NCBI GenBank assembly: GCA_003599795.1
Contig: QZJQ01000042.1
Coordinates: forward strand, 1 to 34,737
Reading direction: 5' to 3'
Source: Nitrospiraceae bacterium
GTDB lineage: Bacteria; Nitrospirota; Thermodesulfovibrionia; Thermodesulfovibrionales; UBA1546
DNA length: 34,737 nucleotides
Positions 17,570 to 26,411 of the stretch are shown piece by piece; within the stretch, counting starts at the first letter, position 1, and the number at the start of each line of letters is the position of its first letter. The notes beneath the pieces were generated by a model. The model was not told where the DNA came from. It saw nothing but the letters and a program-made list of their open reading frames with translations, and searched no databases. A program made the position numbers and the translations under genes.

Positions 17570-18444
17570 AACAACTGGCGTGGTTTCTTGAGGCTTGTCT
17601 TTATACATTGCTTTCCATACCATTAGCATTATTCCCCCTTAAGTTCGGCGAATCCCTCGGCGTTCTGTTTTTTTATCTCTGGAGAAGCAGAAGGAACATC
17701 GCAATAGAAAATCTCCGTAAATCAATAGCATCTCATGCAATCAGCATCTCAGAAACACCTGAAAAAATAATCAGAAATAATTTTAGAAATTTAGGGCGTT
17801 CTCTAAGCGAGATAATCAAAATATATTACGGTGCAGGCAGAAAGATAATAGATTCTGTTGAGTTTGAGGGAGCGGAAAATGCCCATAAGGCCAAATCAAA
17901 GGGCAGGGGGATATTGTTTATAACAGGGCATTGCGGAAACTGGGAGCTGATGGCCACTGCATCTGCTAAGCTTTTGCCTGCTTACGGCATAGTAAGGCAG
18001 ATAAACAACCCTTATATAAACAAATTTATAGAAGGCGTAAGGCAGAGATACGGCACCAAAGTTATCTACAAAAAAGGGGCTCTTAAGGCCGTGATGAAAG
18101 TATTAAAGAATAATGGCTCTGTCGCCATTCTCATGGATCAGGCTGTGCTTTCAGACGAGGGGTATGTCATAGATTTTCTTGGAAGAGGGGCGTGGACCAC
18201 AAAGATGCCTGCGCTCATAGCAAGAAAAACAGGGGCCGTGGTTTTGCCTGTATTTATGCACAGGACAGATAAAGGCCACAAGATAAAGATATATCCGGAA
18301 GTAGCATTATCCGATATTGCAGATAAAGAGAATGCAATTATTGAAGATACCAAAAGGTTTTCAGGTTTTATTGAGGAATATATTAAAGAGCATCCGTCTG
18401 AATGGCTGTGGATACACAAAAGATGGAAGAGGGTTAAATCCTAA
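17566..18444 (+). CDS. Lysophospholipid / lipid A biosynthesis acyltransferase (LpxL/HtrB family)
   Basis: GRGILFITGHCGNWELMA (H-x4-E-like motif), AILMDQAVLSDEG, PSEWLWIHKRWK. Confidence 0.9.
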   Translation: MKQLAWFLEACLYTLLSIPLALFPLKFGESLGVLFFYLWRSRRNIAIENLRKSIASHAISISETPEKIIRNNFRNLGRSLSEIIKIYYGAGRKIIDSVEFEGAENAHKAKSKGRGILFITGHCGNWELMATASAKLLPAYGIVRQINNPYINKFIEGVRQRYGTKVIYKKGALKAVMKVLKNNGSVAILMDQAVLSDEGYVIDFLGRGAWTTKMPALIARKTGAVVLPVFMHRTDKGHKIKIYPEVALSDIADKENAIIEDTKRFSGFIEEYIKEHPSEWLWIHKRWKRVKS

Positions 18445-19006
18445 CCAGTTCTTTTCCGGCCGCATACGCATCTTTAATAGCGGTAGGATGATTAAGGATT
18501 GCGCCTTTTGAATCAACGCCGAGAAAACTCAACGTCTTATGTTCAGGCACGCTGATGGTTCTGAAAAATGCCTTTGCAGTTGCCTCAGAACACTTAATCC
18601 CGTCCTCTTTTTCCATGCCTCCTACGAGCAATAAAAGTCCCTTCCTTCCGAATTCGCCTTCAGAAATAGGTTTTTTTAGCAGGTATTTTTCGCACCAGAA
18701 TGCCTGACACCTGTCAATCATTATCTTTGCCTGCGCAGTGAGCCCGAAGAAAAAAACGGGCGACGCGAGTATGATTCTGTCCGCAGTTCTTATTGCATTG
18801 TAAATCAAGGACATTTCGTCCTCAACAATGCATTTACCTGCCTCATCGCACCCTCCGCAATCCTGACACGGAGAAATCCTCATGAGATTGAGGTTAAAGA
18901 CTTGCACAGCAGAGCCCGAAGCCTCTATGCCCCTTACTGCTTCTTTAAGCAGAAGCTCTGTATTGCCGTCTTTTCTCGGGCTTCCTAAAAATGCAATAAC
19001 CTTCAT
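18434..19006 (-). CDS. NAD(P)H-dependent FMN reductase / iron-sulfur flavoprotein family
   Basis: MKVIAFLGSPRKDGNTELLLKEAVRGIEASG; CQDCGGCDEAGKC; ASPVFFFGLTAQAKIMIDR. Confidence 0.9.
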   Translation of the reverse strand: MKVIAFLGSPRKDGNTELLLKEAVRGIEASGSAVQVFNLNLMRISPCQDCGGCDEAGKCIVEDEMSLIYNAIRTADRIILASPVFFFGLTAQAKIMIDRCQAFWCEKYLLKKPISEGEFGRKGLLLLVGGMEKEDGIKCSEATAKAFFRTISVPEHKTLSFLGVDSKGAILNHPTAIKDAYAAGKELVRI

Positions 19007-19013
19007 GGCTTTA

Positions 19014-19202
19014 TTATCCCTCAGTAACGGTTATTGCCTGAACCGGGCAGATGTCAGCAGCCTCCTGACAATTGCAGGTATTGCACTTTTCCAGTCCGAC
19101 AACCCATGCCTTATCATCCTTAAGCTGAAAGACTTCGGGACAAACCTCTGCGCATGCGCCGCAGCCCACACATGTATCCCAGTCAACAACAGGTTTTAAC
19201 AT
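19014..19202 (-). CDS. Ferredoxin
   Basis: CVGCGACAEVCPEVFQL and CNTCNCQEAADICPVQAI in 62 aa. Confidence 0.92.
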   Translation of the reverse strand: MLKPVVDWDTCVGCGACAEVCPEVFQLKDDKAWVVGLEKCNTCNCQEAADICPVQAITVTEG

Positions 19203-19291
19203 AAGAGCACCTCCTTTGTGAGAATAAATTTTTGTTTATTTTAATTATAGACAGGATTTGCAGGCAATCCACAGATGGAAGAATTTATCCG

Positions 19292-20533
19292 TTAAAGCCA
19301 TTCAACCCTGTCTCTTCCGCTGTTTTTTGCCTTATACAGCCCGTCGTCAGCTCTCTTTATAATATCGTCTATAGTGCTGTCTCCATCTGTCATGCGCGCA
19401 ATGCCTAAGCTGATGGTAATATGAATCTGAAGAGGCATATCTGTCGCTAAAACCATACTTGCCTTAACATTTTCTCTTATTCTCTCGGCAAGGCTCCTCG
19501 TATTCTCAAAATCTGTGTCAGGCAATACAACCAAAAACTCTTCCCCGCCGTAACGTCCCAATATATCATAAATCCTGATGGAATTCTTTATGCGAACCGA
19601 AACTTCCCTTAATGCCTCATCTCCGGTAACATGCCCGAACTCATCATTTATGGATTTGAACCTGTCTATATCAATCATTATGCATCCCAGATTTTTCTTA
19701 AGCCTTTTGGCCCTTTCAAATTCCTCGTCGAACCGCGACATTATGTGCCGCCTGTTAAATATTCCTGTCAGGCCGTCTGTAATAGCCAGATGCTCAAAAC
19801 GCCGCTGGATTTCCGAGGTCTTTCTTATTAACCTCACTGTAAAGAAAAAAATAAGCCCTAAAAGGAGCGCTGTGGACAACACGCCGAAAATAATTGCATA
19901 GAGAGTGTTGGTTTCCAGTTTATTGCGGATATTCTCAATATCAAAGGTTATGCTGATGCCGCCTCTCACTTCGCCTGTTTTATAGCCCTGGTCTGAATGA
20001 CACTTAAGGCACTCTTGCTCAACATAAAGCGGCGCCATATATCTGAAGTACGCCTTTTTATTTTTCTTTTCAATGCCAAAAAACTCATTGGTGCCGCGTT
20101 CAAACAAAGACAAGGCCCTTGTCTCAAAATCATCAGGCTTATTTGCCGGGTTAAGGAGATTGAGGCTTGTTAAATGGAAGTTAAATAAGCCTTCTTTTTC
20201 AGCATATTCAGAAATTTCGCGTGTCATCTGAGCAGGGTTTCTTCTGATAAATACCTTGCCGTCAATAGTTTTGATTTCTGCCTTATCAAGATAGGGATTC
20301 GGCTTGTCTCCTTTTTTCTTCTCAATATATACCCCGTCATGGCCGGCATTCCACTTTCTTGCCAGGATTATGCTATTAAACAAGGTCCTCGCCCGTATCG
20401 CATTTTCCTCATCAATTAATTGCCTTGTTCTTATGGTTGTAATGAAAAAAATCCCTGACAGGACTGCGACAATCGTCAGGCTTATGGAGATCATAAATGT
20501 CTTATAGATTTTAGTTTCTCTGGCTAAAGGCAT
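19292..20533 (-). CDS. Diguanylate cyclase with N-terminal periplasmic DUF3365/Tll0287-like domain carrying CXXCH
   Basis: TM segments flank an extracytoplasmic domain with CLKCHSDQGYKTGEVRGGISI; GGDEF domain with active-site YGGEEF and RIYD I-site five residues upstream. Confidence 0.9.
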   Translation of the reverse strand: MPLARETKIYKTFMISISLTIVAVLSGIFFITTIRTRQLIDEENAIRARTLFNSIILARKWNAGHDGVYIEKKKGDKPNPYLDKAEIKTIDGKVFIRRNPAQMTREISEYAEKEGLFNFHLTSLNLLNPANKPDDFETRALSLFERGTNEFFGIEKKNKKAYFRYMAPLYVEQECLKCHSDQGYKTGEVRGGISITFDIENIRNKLETNTLYAIIFGVLSTALLLGLIFFFTVRLIRKTSEIQRRFEHLAITDGLTGIFNRRHIMSRFDEEFERAKRLKKNLGCIMIDIDRFKSINDEFGHVTGDEALREVSVRIKNSIRIYDILGRYGGEEFLVVLPDTDFENTRSLAERIRENVKASMVLATDMPLQIHITISLGIARMTDGDSTIDDIIKRADDGLYKAKNSGRDRVEWL

Positions 20534-20567
20534 CTTACTTCTATTTTACATGATATACAAGCCGGAG

Positions 20568-21521
20568 TCACATAAAAAACTGCAGAATGTATCTGATTGA
20601 CAGGGAAACAATGATTAGGCCCAGTATTATCTTGATAAACTGCTGCGGGACAAACTTCTGAAGCCTTGCTCCGATATACATGCCTGCAAAACCGCCGACT
20701 CCGAATAGAATGCCCAACGGCCAGTCGGGCATTGAAGATGTGTTATCCACTATCAGCGGAATACTGTAAAACAATGCGCCTGCAATTGATGTCATAAATG
20801 TCCCCATCAAAGTAGCGCCTGCAATCGTGTAGGCAGGCAGATGCAGAAATGAAATGCAGAAGGGAGCGATAATTGCGCCACCGCCAATGCCGTAAGCGCC
20901 GCCTATAATTCCCACAATAAATGACAGAATGAACATAATCACGGGATTGAATGAAAATGTCTCACCCCAAAACTCATATTCAACCCTTTTTAATGATACA
21001 TGGCTTGTCTTTACTACTGCATGGGAAGGGATGCCGGCAGTTAATCTTGAGCATTGATGATTTTTAAATTTTTCTTCAAGCGCCCTTGCAGCGGAAGGTT
21101 TCGTCTTTCCTTTGCGTATAAGCTCTTTAAGCAGCCGGACTCCGATATAAAGCAATACGCATCCTACAAAGAATTTAAAAACCTTTGGATCAGGGAGATA
21201 TAAAACCCTTACATGAAAACCAAAGAATACTCCTGGCAGAGTGCCGGCAATTATTACCCACGTCAACGGCCATGCCATTCTGCCTTCTTTTATGTAGCGG
21301 TAAACTCCGCTCGGAATTGCAAAGATGTTGAAGACATGGTTTGTCCCGCTTACCGAAGGCGCTGTGTAATTAAGTACGCTCATCTGGAACGGAAGAAGGA
21401 GGAATGCGCCTGATATGCCGCCCATTGAGGTAAAAAAAGAGATTACCATTGCAACCAAGGGCGGCAACAGGATATTAGTCTTAACACCGGAAACAGGAAA
21501 CAGTATGTCCAGAAAATCCAT
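20568..21521 (-). CDS. TauE/SafE-family sulfite exporter / TSUP membrane protein
   Basis: Multi-TM protein with two similar halves (MGGISGAFLLLPFQMSVLNYTAPSVSGTNHVFN; IGGAYGIGGGAIIAPFCISFLHLPAYTIAGATLMGTF). Confidence 0.9.
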   Translation of the reverse strand: MDFLDILFPVSGVKTNILLPPLVAMVISFFTSMGGISGAFLLLPFQMSVLNYTAPSVSGTNHVFNIFAIPSGVYRYIKEGRMAWPLTWVIIAGTLPGVFFGFHVRVLYLPDPKVFKFFVGCVLLYIGVRLLKELIRKGKTKPSAARALEEKFKNHQCSRLTAGIPSHAVVKTSHVSLKRVEYEFWGETFSFNPVIMFILSFIVGIIGGAYGIGGGAIIAPFCISFLHLPAYTIAGATLMGTFMTSIAGALFYSIPLIVDNTSSMPDWPLGILFGVGGFAGMYIGARLQKFVPQQFIKIILGLIIVSLSIRYILQFFM

Positions 21522-21539
21522 GGGATATTATACAAAAGC

Positions 21540-21575
21540 AAGTTAAAAGTTAAAAGTTAAGAGTTAAGAGTTTAA
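21540..21575. repeat. Short heptanucleotide tandem repeat (AAGTTAA-like), about 4-5 units
   Basis: AAGTTAA AAGTTAA AAGTTAA GAGTTAA GAGTTT in the divergent intergenic region between the TauE-like gene and nadE. Confidence 0.85.
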
Positions 21576-21594
21576 AAAAATAAAGATAGCCTTA

Positions 21595-21627
21595 CCCTGT
21601 TAGGAAAACAATTCTTTTCTAACGGGG
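21595..21627. other. Imperfect hairpin upstream of nadE
   Basis: CCCTGTTAGGAAAA-caattc-TTTTCTAACGGGG, stem with one bulge and one mismatch; lies 36 nt before the nadE start. Confidence 0.6.
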
Positions 21628-21662
21628 TTTACAAAAGGAAGCGCTTAAATTATCATTTACCT

Positions 21663-23297
21663 ATGAAGACAATCAGGATTGCCCTGGCCCAGATTAACCT
21701 TGCTGTTGGTGACATTGACGGCAATACCCTCAAGATTTGTGATTATATACAGAGGGCAGAGGAACAAAATTCTAACATAGTCGTATTCCCCGAACTCGCA
21801 ATAACGGGTTATCCGCCCGAAGACCTCCTTCTGAAGCATCATTTCGTGGATGACAATCTTGACGCTTTAAGCAGGATTATTGAAAGAACAAAGGATATAA
21901 CTGCCATTGTCGGATTTGTTGACAGAAAAAACAGTGTTCTTTATAACGCTGCTGCGATAATTCAGAACTGCAGAATAATCGGCGTATACCACAAGGTATT
22001 TCTTCCAAACTACGGGGTATTTGATGAATACAGATACTTCAGGGCAGGGGCTGAAACCCCTGTCTATAAAATTAATAAGATGAATGTCGGAGTAAATATC
22101 TGCGAGGATATCTGGTATCCCGAAGGCCCGGCAAAATATCAGGCTCTTGCAGGCGCCGAGATTATCTTAAACATAAATGCCTCTCCCTATCATATGGCAA
22201 AGGCGCATCTGAGGGAAAAGATGGTATCTGAGAGGGCGTCTGACAATAAAGTGGCAATAGCATATCTAAACACAGTCGGAGGACAGGACGAGCTTGTTTT
22301 TGACGGAGGCAGCTTTATAGTTGATAAGACAGGCGCGATTATAGCCAGGGGAAAGCAGTTTGAAGAAGAGATGATTATTTACGAAATAGCTCTTGACAGC
22401 CCGGGACAGCCAAACAGAAGGAATATCTCCCCCCTTGCTGCATCACTTGAAGAAGAGGTTTACAAAGCGCTTGTGCTCGGCACAAGGGATTATGTGATTA
22501 AGAATGATTTTAAGAAAGCTGTCATAGGTTTAAGCGGCGGTATTGATTCTTCGCTTGTAGCCACAGTTGCGGTTGATGCCATCGGCAGGGAAAATGTCAC
22601 AGGCATCTTTATGCCTTCTCCGTATACATCCAGGGAAAGCTGTGATGACGCCTATGCACTCTCTAAAAACCTCGGCATTAAAATAATTGAGGCGCCTATC
22701 AGCAAGATACTTGAAATTTACAGGGAAAGCTTTAAAATGGAATTTAAGGGCCTTCCTGAAGATAGTACGGAAGAGAATCTTCAGGCAAGGATACGTGGGA
22801 ACATACTTATGGCGTTCTCCAATAAATTCGGGTGGCTTGTGCTTACAACAGGTAACAAATCCGAGATGAGTGTGGGTTATGCCACGCTTTACGGAGATAT
22901 GGCAGGAGGTTTCGCCGTTATAAAAGACGTGCCCAAGACCCTTATATATGAACTCTGCAAATGGAAGAACTCCAAAGAGGGCAGGGCGCTGATTCCCGAA
23001 AGAGTGCTCTGGAAAGAACCCTCTGCTGAGCTTAAACCTGATCAGAGGGATACGGATTCTCTGCCTCCGTATCCTGCCCTTGATCCGATACTCAAGGCAT
23101 ATATTGAGGAGGACAAGAGTTTTGAGGACATACCGCTGCCTTCCGGGTGCGATATTGAGTGCGCACAGAAGATTATAAAAATGATAGACAGAAGTGAATA
23201 TAAAAGAAGGCAGTCTCCCCCGGGAATAAAAATAACGCCCCGGGCCTTCGGCAAAGACAGGCGGTTTCCTATAACAAATAAGTACCGCAGTTATTAG
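21663..23297 (+). CDS. nadE: Glutamine-dependent NAD+ synthetase
   Basis: N-terminal nitrilase-type amidase (VVFPELAITGYPPEDLL; VGVNICEDIWYPEGP) and C-terminal NAD synthase (GLSGGIDSSLVATVAVDAIG; TTGNKSEMSVGYATLYGDMAGGFAVIKDVPKT). Confidence 0.96.
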   Translation: MKTIRIALAQINLAVGDIDGNTLKICDYIQRAEEQNSNIVVFPELAITGYPPEDLLLKHHFVDDNLDALSRIIERTKDITAIVGFVDRKNSVLYNAAAIIQNCRIIGVYHKVFLPNYGVFDEYRYFRAGAETPVYKINKMNVGVNICEDIWYPEGPAKYQALAGAEIILNINASPYHMAKAHLREKMVSERASDNKVAIAYLNTVGGQDELVFDGGSFIVDKTGAIIARGKQFEEEMIIYEIALDSPGQPNRRNISPLAASLEEEVYKALVLGTRDYVIKNDFKKAVIGLSGGIDSSLVATVAVDAIGRENVTGIFMPSPYTSRESCDDAYALSKNLGIKIIEAPISKILEIYRESFKMEFKGLPEDSTEENLQARIRGNILMAFSNKFGWLVLTTGNKSEMSVGYATLYGDMAGGFAVIKDVPKTLIYELCKWKNSKEGRALIPERVLWKEPSAELKPDQRDTDSLPPYPALDPILKAYIEEDKSFEDIPLPSGCDIECAQKIIKMIDRSEYKRRQSPPGIKITPRAFGKDRRFPITNKYRSY

Positions 23298-23323
23298 AGC
23301 AACTCATATCGGGGGTGAACATT

Positions 23324-23506
23324 ATGGAAAAATTCAGAAAATGTTTAAGCTGCGACTATGAGCGGGGATTTCATGTATATATCAAAGAGATAGAAGGAAA
23401 GAGGGTAATCGGCCTTATATGCCCTAAATGCGGCCAGTCTTATGACATAGGATGGCATACAGCGAGCGCAGAGGGCGTTAAGCCTGAAAAAGGGCCGGCG
23501 TATTAA
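23324..23506 (+). CDS. Small hypothetical protein with CxxC / CPKCG zinc-ribbon-like motifs
   Basis: FRKCLSCDYERGFHVYI...LICPKCGQSYDIGW; RBS-like GGGGG upstream. Confidence 0.6.
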   Translation: MEKFRKCLSCDYERGFHVYIKEIEGKRVIGLICPKCGQSYDIGWHTASAEGVKPEKGPAY

Positions 23507-23518
23507 GGTGCTGCAATC

Positions 23519-23767
23519 ATGAAATTAAGACCGGTTCCGCTCGGAATTGCGCTTGGAGCAGTGTGGGGAGGCTCTTTGTTTATTACAACATGGCTTTCTT
23601 ACTACACAGGCTACGGCAGGCTTTTCCTTGAAGTTCTGGCGCAATCCATATATCCGGGATACACCATAACTCCGCAAGGAAGTTTTCTGGGGCTGCTCTA
23701 TGGATTTGCAGACGGCTTTATAAGCGCAGCGCTTATTGGCTATATTTATAATAAATTTGTGAAGTGA
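23519..23767 (+). CDS. Small membrane protein (type often annotated 'bacteriophage holin')
   Basis: 82 aa, two TM segments: PLGIALGAVWGGSLFITTWLSYY...YPGYTITPQGSFLGLLYGFADGFISAALIGYIYNKFV. No neighbouring phage genes. Confidence 0.65.
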   Translation: MKLRPVPLGIALGAVWGGSLFITTWLSYYTGYGRLFLEVLAQSIYPGYTITPQGSFLGLLYGFADGFISAALIGYIYNKFVK

Positions 23768-23774
23768 GGCTGAT

Positions 23775-24899
23775 ATGTCAAAGGTATATTTTGCATCTGC
23801 AAGAATAAAAAAATGGAAATACAGCGAAAGCATGCCCGGCAAACTTGAGCATCTGCTTGAGGAAATTAATCTTTCCGGTTATTTTGAGAAGGATGAGTGG
23901 ACAGCAGTGAAAACTCATTTTGGCTCTGAAGGCGCACACAGAGTTGTAAGGCCTGTATTCTTAAGGAAGGTAGTGGATGCCTTGAGGGCAGTGAGTGCAA
24001 AGCCTTTTGTGACAGATACTGTACGGATAAAGGGATTGGATTACCTTGAAGTAGCAAATCAGAACGGAATAAACCATCTATCTGTAAATGCGCCTGTTGT
24101 GCTTGCTGACGGGCTGTACGGCAATGACAACATAATGGTGAAGGCAGGCGAAATCCTTGGTGAAATTGCAGTTGCAAGCCTGATTCATGACGTTCCGGCA
24201 ATGGTGGTTTGTTCGCATATTAAGGGACATATTCAGGCCGGCTATGCAGGAGCAATTAAAAACCTTGCCATGGGCGGTGTAAGCTCAAGTCACAGGCACT
24301 GCGGATGGAAATGCGGAAGGGGCGCGATGCATACGATAGGTGAGGGCAAGCTTTTATGGGATGAGGAGAAATGCGCGCTCTGCCTTCAATGCGAAGAGAT
24401 ATGCCCTCTTGAGGTCATAAAATTTGAAAATGAGCTATTGAGGTACAACGAAGATGACTGCTGGAGATGCGGCAGGTGTACAAGGGTTTGTCCTGAAGGC
24501 GCTCTCACACTGCCTGGGGACGATAAAAGATTTATGAAATCGCTTGCCGAAGCAGCAAAAGCTGTTTTAAGCACTTTTAAGCCTAATAAAGTGCTTTATA
24601 TAAATTTTTTGACGGAAATTCAGCCGGAGTGTGATTGCATGCCTGCTGCTGATGTTCCGATCCTTCAGGACCAGGGGATTCTTATCTCTGATGATATCGT
24701 GGCAGTTGAACAGGCAGCAATGGATATTCTCTTAAAGTCAAAACCGTTACCTCAATCAGCGACTCTCTCTTCTTTAAAGAAGGGAAGGCAATCCAAAGAT
24801 GTTCTTTTTGGGCTTTCAAAGAAACCTTACCGCTTGCAGATAGAGGAGGCGGTAAGACTCGGACTCGGAAGCAAAGAGTATCAACTCATTGAAATTTAG
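23775..24899 (+). CDS. DUF362 domain protein with two 4Fe-4S ferredoxin motifs
   Basis: KVYFASARIKK...WTAVKTHFGSEGAHRVVRPVFLRKVVDAL; CALCLQCEEICPLEVI; CWRCGRCTRVCPEGAL. Confidence 0.9.
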   Translation: MSKVYFASARIKKWKYSESMPGKLEHLLEEINLSGYFEKDEWTAVKTHFGSEGAHRVVRPVFLRKVVDALRAVSAKPFVTDTVRIKGLDYLEVANQNGINHLSVNAPVVLADGLYGNDNIMVKAGEILGEIAVASLIHDVPAMVVCSHIKGHIQAGYAGAIKNLAMGGVSSSHRHCGWKCGRGAMHTIGEGKLLWDEEKCALCLQCEEICPLEVIKFENELLRYNEDDCWRCGRCTRVCPEGALTLPGDDKRFMKSLAEAAKAVLSTFKPNKVLYINFLTEIQPECDCMPAADVPILQDQGILISDDIVAVEQAAMDILLKSKPLPQSATLSSLKKGRQSKDVLFGLSKKPYRLQIEEAVRLGLGSKEYQLIEI

Positions 24900-25149
24900 A
24901 CAAATTCGCTCACCCCTTAGGAGATAGGGGAGCGCCCGCTAAACCTCATGCCCAATTGCACCACTGAAGACACAGAGTCTTGTATATTTGCTAACTTAAC
25001 ATAATATATCTTATCAGACATAGGCTATAAACAAAGATTGTTGATAAATTGTTATTAAGGCCTTATCCTAAGCTCGCGAGGCTAATGCGGATATGGGTTT
25101 CTACGGATTTGAATGACATTTAGGCAGGCTGAAATATCTTATAAACCAA

Positions 25150-26397
25150 TCAGTTGTGCTGTAATATTGGGGAACCGATTAGCCTGCCCTCTTGAATGCC
25201 CTTAATCCTGACGGGAATAAGGGAGCCACGGGGGTGTTTATTGATTGGTATAATAACCTTCAGGTAATTACCTGATGTACCTAAACTCGCACCAGCAATA
25301 TTAATGTCCTCAATCAGGACATCGTGGGTATTCCCTACCTGTTCCAGCATATAAATGGCCTTTTTCCGGGCATTAAGCAAGGATAAGCTCTGTACGCGCG
25401 AGTTCTTGACCTCAGGCGGCGTATTGTCAGTCATTTCAGCGGCATCAGTCCCGGGCCTTGATGAAAAAGGAAAAACATGCATATATGAAATTGCAAGGCC
25501 CTCAAGCAATGAATAAGTACTTTGAAATTCAGCATCTCCCTCGCCGGGAAACCCCACAATTACATCAGTTCCAATTGATATTCCCTGTATTTTCTTTGAA
25601 ATCTGAGTGATTTTAAAAGAAAATTGCTCCGAATTATATGTCCTGTTCATCAATTGCAGTATTCTGTCGTTTCCGCTCTGGAGAGGTATGTGCAAATGAT
25701 TGCAAATCCTCCTGTCTGTGAGAAGATCAAGCAATCTATCGTCTATCTCTCGCACCTCTATTGAGCTAATGCGCAGTCTTGAAATTGTTGTTTGTTTTAA
25801 GATAGTTTCAACGAGTTCTGAAAGTGTTACTTTATGTTTTAAGTCAAGCCCGTATGCACCCAAATGAATGCCTGTAAGGACAATTTCATTGAATCCTGCT
25901 GATACTGCTTCAGCAGCCTGACGAACAACTGTATCTGGGCTTACACTTTTTGAAGCCCCTCTTGCTTTAGGGATAGTGCAATAACTGCACGAATAATCAC
26001 ACCCATCCTGTATTTTAAGAAAAAACCTGCTTTTTGAAGCCCCAGAAAGAGCTGAAGAAACATCTGTTGTTTTATCTGATAACTTATTGATAATGCTGAG
26101 TTTATTGGCATTATTGATTATCTCTTCAACGCCTTGCATGGACTGAACAGACTCCTTATTGAGTTCAGAGTAACAACCCGTAACTAATACCCGTGCCCCT
26201 GCCCTATGAGCCCTTCTTATTAACTGCCTTGACTGACAATCGCTCTTAGCAGTCACAGTGCATGTGTTCACGATACAGACATCAGGCTTTTCAGACATAT
26301 CAACGACTTGATGCCCGCAACTTTTAAGGGCGCCTTCAATTGAGGAGCTTTCAGCCTGATTTACCTTGCATCCAAGTGTTAATATGGAGATTTTCAC
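25150..26397 (-). CDS. mtaB: tRNA (N6-L-threonylcarbamoyladenosine(37)-C2)-methylthiotransferase MtaB
   Basis: MKISILTLGCKVNQAESSSIEGAL; radical SAM CDYSCSYCTIPKARG; VGFPGEGDAEF; C-terminal TRAM-like region. Confidence 0.93.
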   Translation of the reverse strand: MKISILTLGCKVNQAESSSIEGALKSCGHQVVDMSEKPDVCIVNTCTVTAKSDCQSRQLIRRAHRAGARVLVTGCYSELNKESVQSMQGVEEIINNANKLSIINKLSDKTTDVSSALSGASKSRFFLKIQDGCDYSCSYCTIPKARGASKSVSPDTVVRQAAEAVSAGFNEIVLTGIHLGAYGLDLKHKVTLSELVETILKQTTISRLRISSIEVREIDDRLLDLLTDRRICNHLHIPLQSGNDRILQLMNRTYNSEQFSFKITQISKKIQGISIGTDVIVGFPGEGDAEFQSTYSLLEGLAISYMHVFPFSSRPGTDAAEMTDNTPPEVKNSRVQSLSLLNARKKAIYMLEQVGNTHDVLIEDINIAGASLGTSGNYLKVIIPINKHPRGSLIPVRIKGIQEGRLIGSPILQHN

Positions 26398-26411
26398 ATG
26401 CTCCTTTGGGG

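Noticed and set aside
23519-23767. Holin-like protein as evidence of a prophage
   Set aside because: No endolysin, structural or integrase genes nearby; the Xer gene at 14176 is a housekeeping-type recombinase about 8.5 kb away.
24908-24934. Hairpin CGCTCaCCCCT / AGGGGaGCG after the DUF362 gene as a terminator
   Set aside because: No U-tract follows and the stem has a bulge; possible but not supportable as an intrinsic terminator.
24900-25149. Intergenic region checked for tRNA, ncRNA or CRISPR
   Set aside because: No cloverleaf, no repeat-spacer pattern; a short phrase 'CCACTGAAGACACAGAG' resembles common interspersed repeats but is a single fragment.
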